Source of the DNA: Dysidea avara
Taxonomy: Eukaryota; Porifera; Demospongiae; Dictyoceratida; Dysideidae
Length of the DNA stretch: 64,000 nucleotides
Direction: 5' to 3'
Assembly: GCF_963678975.1 (NCBI RefSeq)
Contig: NC_089272.1
Coordinates: 24,803,471-24,867,470, forward strand
Part shown: positions 58,401 through 64,000 of the stretch, one piece after another
Position numbering within the stretch: position 1 is the first letter of the stretch
How the letters are laid out: the number at the start of each line of letters is the position of its first letter
Made by a program: the position numbers and the translations under genes
The notes under the pieces: generated by a model
Told to the model about the DNA's origin: nothing
Databases searched by the model: none
Seen by the model: the letters and a program-made list of their open reading frames with translations, nothing else

Positions 58401-58669
58401 GGCTCATCTGTCATGCTGCTTCTGTTACACTTGAAATACTGGTATAGTCTACAGCAAATTCCTAGTAAGGTTGTTACTTTACACTTAATTAGTTTATTAT
58501 ACAAAACATATAATAAGTGAATATAATTCAAAAGCTTCCTCACATTACACCTTTCCTTTTTACTACAAGCTCAAAGCATATTCTGACTTTGTACACTACA
58601 GTGATTCCTCTATGTAGAACCTTTATAATACCTTATAAAATGTGTGCATTACAATTTTTATACACTACT

Positions 58670-61564
58670 ATGGATAAGACATGGAACAGAAAGATAGTCT
58701 CTGGTCGCCCATCCTCTGCACCAAACATGGTGCTGCATTACAACTCATCATCATACTCAATTTGTTTGTCAGCCAGTAAACAGCAGAAAAGATCACATAA
58801 TAGGTAAGCAGGCAAAATGATAGTTATATAGTACAGATATAGTACAGGCCTTGGGATAGTTATTGGTTTTAGTAACTATAGGTATATATATAGGTACTGT
58901 ACATATGCATGTTGGCCAGTGAAGTGTATTAATTTTTACAGGCGGTCATGTACAACAAGGAGTACAAAATGTACAAATGACATGCACATTATTCAGCCAA
59001 CCAACTGCAGAAGTGCAGATGTTAATTCTAAGGTATGTACTACTGAAAAATAAGTACTGCTCAATTAACTAATGATGATAATAACAGCATACAGGGATTG
59101 GACATACAAGCAGTTTCACCAATAACAAATTAAAAGTGAACAGCAAGGCTGCTGTAAAGTTTGGTGATAAAGTGGCACCTGCAATTGACTCCAATTCTGC
59201 AGGACAAAACGAATCTTTATTAACACTTAAATCGAATTCTTTAAATCTAAGGTGAGACACTTCTTTGAAGCTATCTACACCTACACTTTGATCATTATAG
59301 TGCTGTGGTCTCTGATATTTCATTTCTTGAAGACAATAGGTATGAAATTGTTGTGCAAATGTATTGAAATTATTGGGTCAATGAAAAATCCTTTACTTGA
59401 TTGTGATGATCTTTCTGTAAAAACCATTTAGTTTGACTAAACATGACCATATGCACAGCAGTCACGCAACTACAATATACATAAGGTGTTTAACATATGA
59501 ATCACCTTAAGCCTAATGTCCCAATTAGGGTATTATAAAACTTTGAGGCTCCAACAAAGCTTGTTACTCACACCTATAAATGCAAGCAGTTAGCTAGTTC
59601 CGGCTTTCATGCACTTTTTATCATGACCACAATGATAGCACACAAGTAAAAGAGCTACATGAAGTTGTTGCTAAGATGGTGGTCAGAATGGAAGAGCAAA
59701 CCTGTGACCAGCAAATAAGAGAAATGAAGGTAAGAGGTATAATGCATAAGTAATCTCAAAAATGATGTCATTGAAATGAAACATTTAAACTAAAACTTGG
59801 ATTTATATATGTATGTACATGATATGTAGATAAACAAATATTATGAAGAGATGACGAAAAAGGAAGCAAAATTACTGGAGAAACAGATAAAGTAATCCAG
59901 GGAATCATAAGATATTGTTTTAGTTATTACTACCTTTAGAGAACTAAAATTAGCACATCAACAAAAGATGACCAAGTATAAAGCTCAACACACCACTGAG
60001 GTAATGAATAATTACAGTACGTGTGTCACTATCCCTCTGCAGTATGGCCTAGTTGTTATGTCATCCAGTATATTAAACATTTTCTATTTAATATCAGTTA
60101 GCTAAGCAGCAGAGTACTGCTGCTAATATGCAAGTGTCACTGAAAGCAATAATTGCTCGCCATGAAAACTTGATAAAACAAAATCAAGAAAAGTACAGAC
60201 ACAATATTGTGAAGATGAAAGATACTAAAATGGTAAACACATTAACCTATGTAAAAAAAAAAACTGATGGTTTGATGCATCTCTTTATGGATGGAATTGA
60301 ATGAAATTCATACTGCAAATATTCAAGAAATAAAAAAGACCTTAAGTAAGCAGAATACAACTAACTTTGCAGGATATACTTATGTAATTGTACACTTTAT
60401 TAACAGTTAATGAATCTGATAAGGAAGAAAAACAACATAAAACTGAATTGATGAATCAATACAAGTGTATTATGGCTGATAAAGAAACAAGGCAAGAAAT
60501 TGATATTAAAGTGAGGACCAATTTAATTCTCGGATAAGTGAAGTGTTTGCACACGTATACAGGAAATGCAGTTGAAGTTTAATAAAGGATTACAGATAGA
60601 AAGGCAGCTAACAGAAAGCACAACTTTATTAGAGGTACTAATTATACATAGTTACGCGACATGTTCATAATGGGCTATTGACGGGAGTTTGTAAAAGGCG
60701 GAATAAGGAATAGCGGAATAACGCCCGCTATTGACATACATTGCAGAGTGGAAAAGAAGACATATCACAACTGATTACTGAGAACAGAGCAAAATTTCTA
60801 AATCTCCATGATATAAACACACACCTAAAGAAACTTGTGAGCTTTATGTAAACTAGTAGTACATACACGTAACCAATTTTTGGATATAATTTGAATAATT
60901 TACATAGAAAAGGAGATAGATGAATATGAACAGCAACTTCAAGTTGAGGTATGTAGTTGCATAATGCATATAGCTGTACTATGGAGACAATGCAGCTTGA
61001 CAAGGTGAAAAGGAAACATGATATCACAGTGACTCAACTAACAAAAGATAGAACTGATCTCAGGTGACCTTAATGCATTAGATAATGAAATGTGTACATT
61101 TTACCATAACTTTGTAGGAATCAGTTACTGTCTACAACTGATGGGATCTCAAAGATTACAGTTGAGCAAGATAAAAGAGTCAGGAGGGCTTACTTAAAGG
61201 TTATGCAAAACATGTCTAGTATATCACATATCTTAAAATGCATATACAATAGCTATTCCCTGTATGTTTGCAACTGGAGCCTTGCTTCAGCATTTTAATG
61301 TTTTTCATAACAATAAAGATACAACAAATACAGTATTATTTCAAAAAATATTAATATCTTAAAAATCACTCCCTGCATGTAACTTAAACTGTAGCTATAG
61401 CTTTGTTCAGTATGTTCAATGTCATGCATACTTTATAGGCAACTATCGAAGGCAATATTAAGAAAAGACTACAGAGTATGCTAAAATCAAGTGATGCATT
61501 GGTAGAGAAAGAACTGAAACTTGACAAAAAGTCTGCCACTTACCCTGCCAAGAAAATTAAATAA
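58670..61564 (+). CDS. Coiled-coil protein, paralog 2 (16 exons, 468 residues)
   Basis: Exons: 58670-58803, 58942-59032, 59088-59251, 59301-59339, 59639-59729, 59830-59891, 59940-60000, 60098-60232, 60294-60345, 60407-60510, 60563-60634, 60747-60836, 60913-60948, 60996-61063, 61118-61199, 61439-61564. Lengths such as 62, 61, 135, 104, 72, 90 and 68 bp and their phases equal those of paralog 1. Protein matches include GHTSSFTNNKLKVN against GRGYTFTRHNNKLTMN, YKCIMADKETRQEIDI against YECIIADKATKHQQDI, and LDKVKRKH against VDKVKRRY. The N-terminus is basic and Ser-rich; the rest is coiled coil with a basic C-terminal tail (KKSATYPAKKIK). Identity to the paralog is low (about 25-30 percent by eye), so the duplication is old. 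Exon 9 has no AG acceptor: from the exon 8 donor to 60323 there is none, so a non-canonical site, exon skipping or a sequence error must be assumed. Confidence 0.72.
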
Positions 61565-61681
61565 ATTAACATCAGCACCATGCATGCTGTACACAGCTGT
61601 ATATACTACTGCACTTGACTATGTATACCTATATATTGGCCACTGTATTTATATATGCTACTGCTGTATATACTAATGTAC

Positions 61682-61687
61682 AATAAA
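61682..61687 (+). terminator. Polyadenylation signal of coiled-coil paralog 2
   Basis: AATAAA about 117 bases after the stop codon, followed by AT-rich sequence. It is assigned by consensus and position. Confidence 0.5.
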
Positions 61688-61699
61688 ACAGTAATCTTT

Positions 61700-63110
61700 A
61701 TAGTATAGTGTGGTATTCACCAAATCAACACATGTTTATATTTATTATTATTCATGTTTTTACACCTTGAGTTAACATGTTTAAGTAACTATTCCATACA
61801 CTTCAGGGATGGCAGAGAAGGATGGGGGGGGGGGGGGGGGGGGGGGGGTGGGGGAGCATGCCCCTAGAACCCTTTATAGGTCCACTACCCACTGGATTAC
61901 TAATATGAGTGCCTCAAGATCAATTGAGAGACATACCCTATAGAACACAGTTGACCTGTCCATTGGATTCAGAATTGTTGCGAATGGTTCCACTCCCCAG
62001 ACTTGCTTTCTTTGTAGTTTAATGTACATGTGTCCTTAAGAAGCATATGCATTCTCCTTTAGTTACTGATTTATATGTAGAAGGGGGATTGCAGGAGTTA
62101 CCATGTACATGTATGTATTTATTTCTTGTACTCTCTTCAACATTCCTTGCCATGGCCACATAGGTGTTAATTCATTAATCCTGTTTAGTGGTTGCATACT
62201 TGCATGTGACCAAGGACTCATTTATGCATGCTATAGTGTGCTAAGACATGTCAAGCTCCTGGATAAGCCTAGTTACCCCCCCCCCCCCCCCAAAAAAAAA
62301 GTTGTCTCCTCCCCTGATACACCCTAATGAGTTTATTACATATATGTCTTGGGGGCAATTTATGTAAGTATATATCAATGCATTATATAAGAAATGTAAC
62401 TATGTACGAAAGGGAGAAGCAAGTTTAAGAACACTGTTTACACGTGGTTAATTGCCATATACCTTTTGGCAACCTTACAGTGCTTATCACTAAACTCACT
62501 GTGTGGTATGTATATCACTGTAATGGAGAAATTTACAGTTCTTTTAATAATTACTACTGTATATCAGGAAATTTCCACAGGGTATTTTTTGTGGATTGGT
62601 TTCAATCTGCAGAAATTTCTCCTTTGAAATGTGTAGTTCAGTCAAACTGGCATCGTTTAATGCATTAAACATGCAGAAGAAGTGAAAATTTTCCCCATCG
62701 AAATTTTCAATAGTCATTTGAGAAATATTTCCCCCTTGAAAATATCCCACTATATGATGTTTGATATAACCTACACTGAAAGCAGCCATGCATCATTCCT
62801 TTCATTCTACATGTCACTAACTGATACATTTTGAAGGTGTCACATCCCTCAAATCAAGGGAAATAGCATCAACCAAAAAAGCTGTTTTTCATCTATGCCT
62901 TGAGAGCACAATAAAACACACATGGTGCAATGGTACGCATGCCTTGTATTTCAATACATCAATAGTAGTGTGAGATGATCACCAATTGCATGTGCACATG
63001 GTTAAGGAAATTGTGCTAAAAGTCAGCATTTTACATTAAAAACCAATCACCTTGCCATATATATTTTTTGTCACTAGGTACAGTTGTGCTTTAAAGTGTT
63101 GTATATAGTA
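61700..63110. other. Intergenic stretch with homopolymer runs
   Basis: A G run of about 23 bases (61826-61848) precedes a fragment of the G/C-run repeat ('gagcatgcccctagaaccc'). A C run followed by an A run is at 62276-62299. Around 62570-62750, 'gaaatttc'-type words in both orientations suggest a diverged element. No exon is supported. Confidence 0.55.
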
Positions 63111-63167
63111 TTGTTGATGATGGAGGAAGTAGATCACATTCCCAGTTCTGGTTCAGGTACTATTTAG

Positions 63168-64000
63168 GATACCAATGATGAACCCACTACCATACCAGAT
63201 TATGCTTTGCCAAGCTTTTTGATCTACCTCTCATTGGGGTTCAAGCTGATTACCACAATGATCATCTTGCTAATGGCCGGATTGGTATTAGCCACTATCA
63301 AGACTACAAGGAGATTAAACAAGCCGCACAATATCTTTGTGGCTAATTTGATGGTAACTGACATAATCCTTGCAGTAATCAGTCTCTTTCAGCAAAGTGT
63401 TATGATGGTTGGATTTATCACTGGAAAAGGAGACTTCATCCCATGCAATGTCTTCCATTATCTTTTATCCCCAGCTGTTGAGATGTATTTCACGTTATTT
63501 TTGATATCTGCTGATAAGATAATAGCAATAGTGTATCCCTTAAGATATAAGCAGATTATGACACCTCATGTTGTAGTGTATGCCATAACTGCATCATGGG
63601 TGCTAGCATTTGCCATTTTCATTCCCAGGCTATTTAATAATGATGGTTACAATAAGGTAGCTGAATATGGTGTTTGCTTAACTATCAAAAACTCGTCTTT
63701 GCTGGGAAGAATAGTTTACCAGGTGATACCAGTCCTTATGAGCTCAGTACCAGCATTGGTTATTGATATTTACTTGGCAATAAAAACTTACAAGGTAAGA
63801 AAGCAAATTGAGAAGGAAACTAGATTATCAGGCTTTAGTGATCACCTTAAAAATTTAAGGCAAAGGCAAATCACTGTTAAGAGGCACCTTAAGCCAATGA
63901 TAACATTGCTTGTGGTTGTTCTGAGCAATATATGTACTGGTTTACTCATACCATTGCTTTATATTCCGGTAAGATTTCTGGACACTCCTGTAGCCTATGA
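63168..64000 (+). CDS. Class A (rhodopsin-like) GPCR, 3' truncated by the window
   Basis: An open frame from 63168 to the end encodes TM1 to TM6. TM1 is ITTMIILLMAGLVLATI. TM2 has NIFVANLMVTDIILAVIS with the conserved L-x-x-x-D. TM3 ends in SADKIIAIVYPLRYKQ, where D-K-I replaces the D-R-Y motif but IAIVYPLRY is typical. TM4 has its Trp in ASWVLAFAIF, TM5 has a Pro in VIPVLMSS, and a basic third loop of ~45 residues leads to TM6 LLVVVLSNICTGLLIP. The TM3-loop disulfide partners could be C in FIPCNVF and C in YGVCLTI. The Asp-Lys change may alter G-protein coupling or basal activity. In-frame upstream codons from ATG at 63117 (MMEEVDHIPSSGSG) are cut off by TAG at 63165-63167, which could instead be part of an acceptor (actatttag) for an upstream exon. 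The ligand class is not recognisable. Confidence 0.85.

Noticed and set aside
58026-58543. Poly-Leu, poly-Gln, poly-Ser and poly-Ala frames
   Set aside because: All come from the CTG/GGTGCTGCT repeat in different frames and strands; none has a plausible protein beyond the repeat.

Overview
The window is nuclear DNA of an early-branching animal. A demosponge is the best guess: AT-rich sequence, many 50-60 bp GT-AG introns, Ig and fibronectin-III exons in phase 1-1, a decayed receptor tyrosine kinase, a rhodopsin-type GPCR, and very dense foldback elements, MITEs, tRNA-related SINEs and satellites. The species is inferred from gene style and repeat texture, not proven. There are no prokaryotic operons, rRNA genes, functional tRNA genes or CRISPR arrays.

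Layout. (1) 1-12 kb: a minus-strand surface or secreted protein gene shows three phase 1-1 exons: an Ig domain (11504-11884), a fibronectin-III domain (8922-9191) and a Ser/Thr-rich 7-residue repeat exon (714-1103). Its introns are packed with transposons, including an intact-looking two-exon Crypton-type tyrosine recombinase (2544-4357) and a ~1.5 kb foldback. (2) 12-24 kb: repeats, a decayed kinase fragment (14436-14760), a SINE-like insertion with 17-bp target duplications, a broken PIF/Harbinger transposase (20029-20938) and a TIR element with subterminal motifs (21543-22641). (3) 24-42.5 kb: almost gene-free, with two possible exons, several TIR elements, a large palindromic MITE and a ~31-bp satellite (38822-39672).

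(4) 42.5-54.5 kb: a threefold tandem duplication of a small secreted-protein gene. Copy A (43893-45377) is intact: 223 residues, signal peptide, three exons, both introns in phase 0, and four predicted helix-prone blocks. Copies B and C are broken by a 1-nt insertion, an 8-nt deletion, loss of the exon 3 start and insertions that include a LINE fragment. The gene layout resembles that of helical cytokines; this is a hypothesis only. (5) 54.6-61.6 kb: two adjacent paralogous coiled-coil genes (17 and 16 exons, 466 and 468 residues) with nearly matching exon lengths and phases. (6) 63.1-64 kb: a class A GPCR exon running off the window end.

The strongest candidates for something undescribed are the secreted-protein family and the coiled-coil gene pair. 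I recognise neither as a named family.
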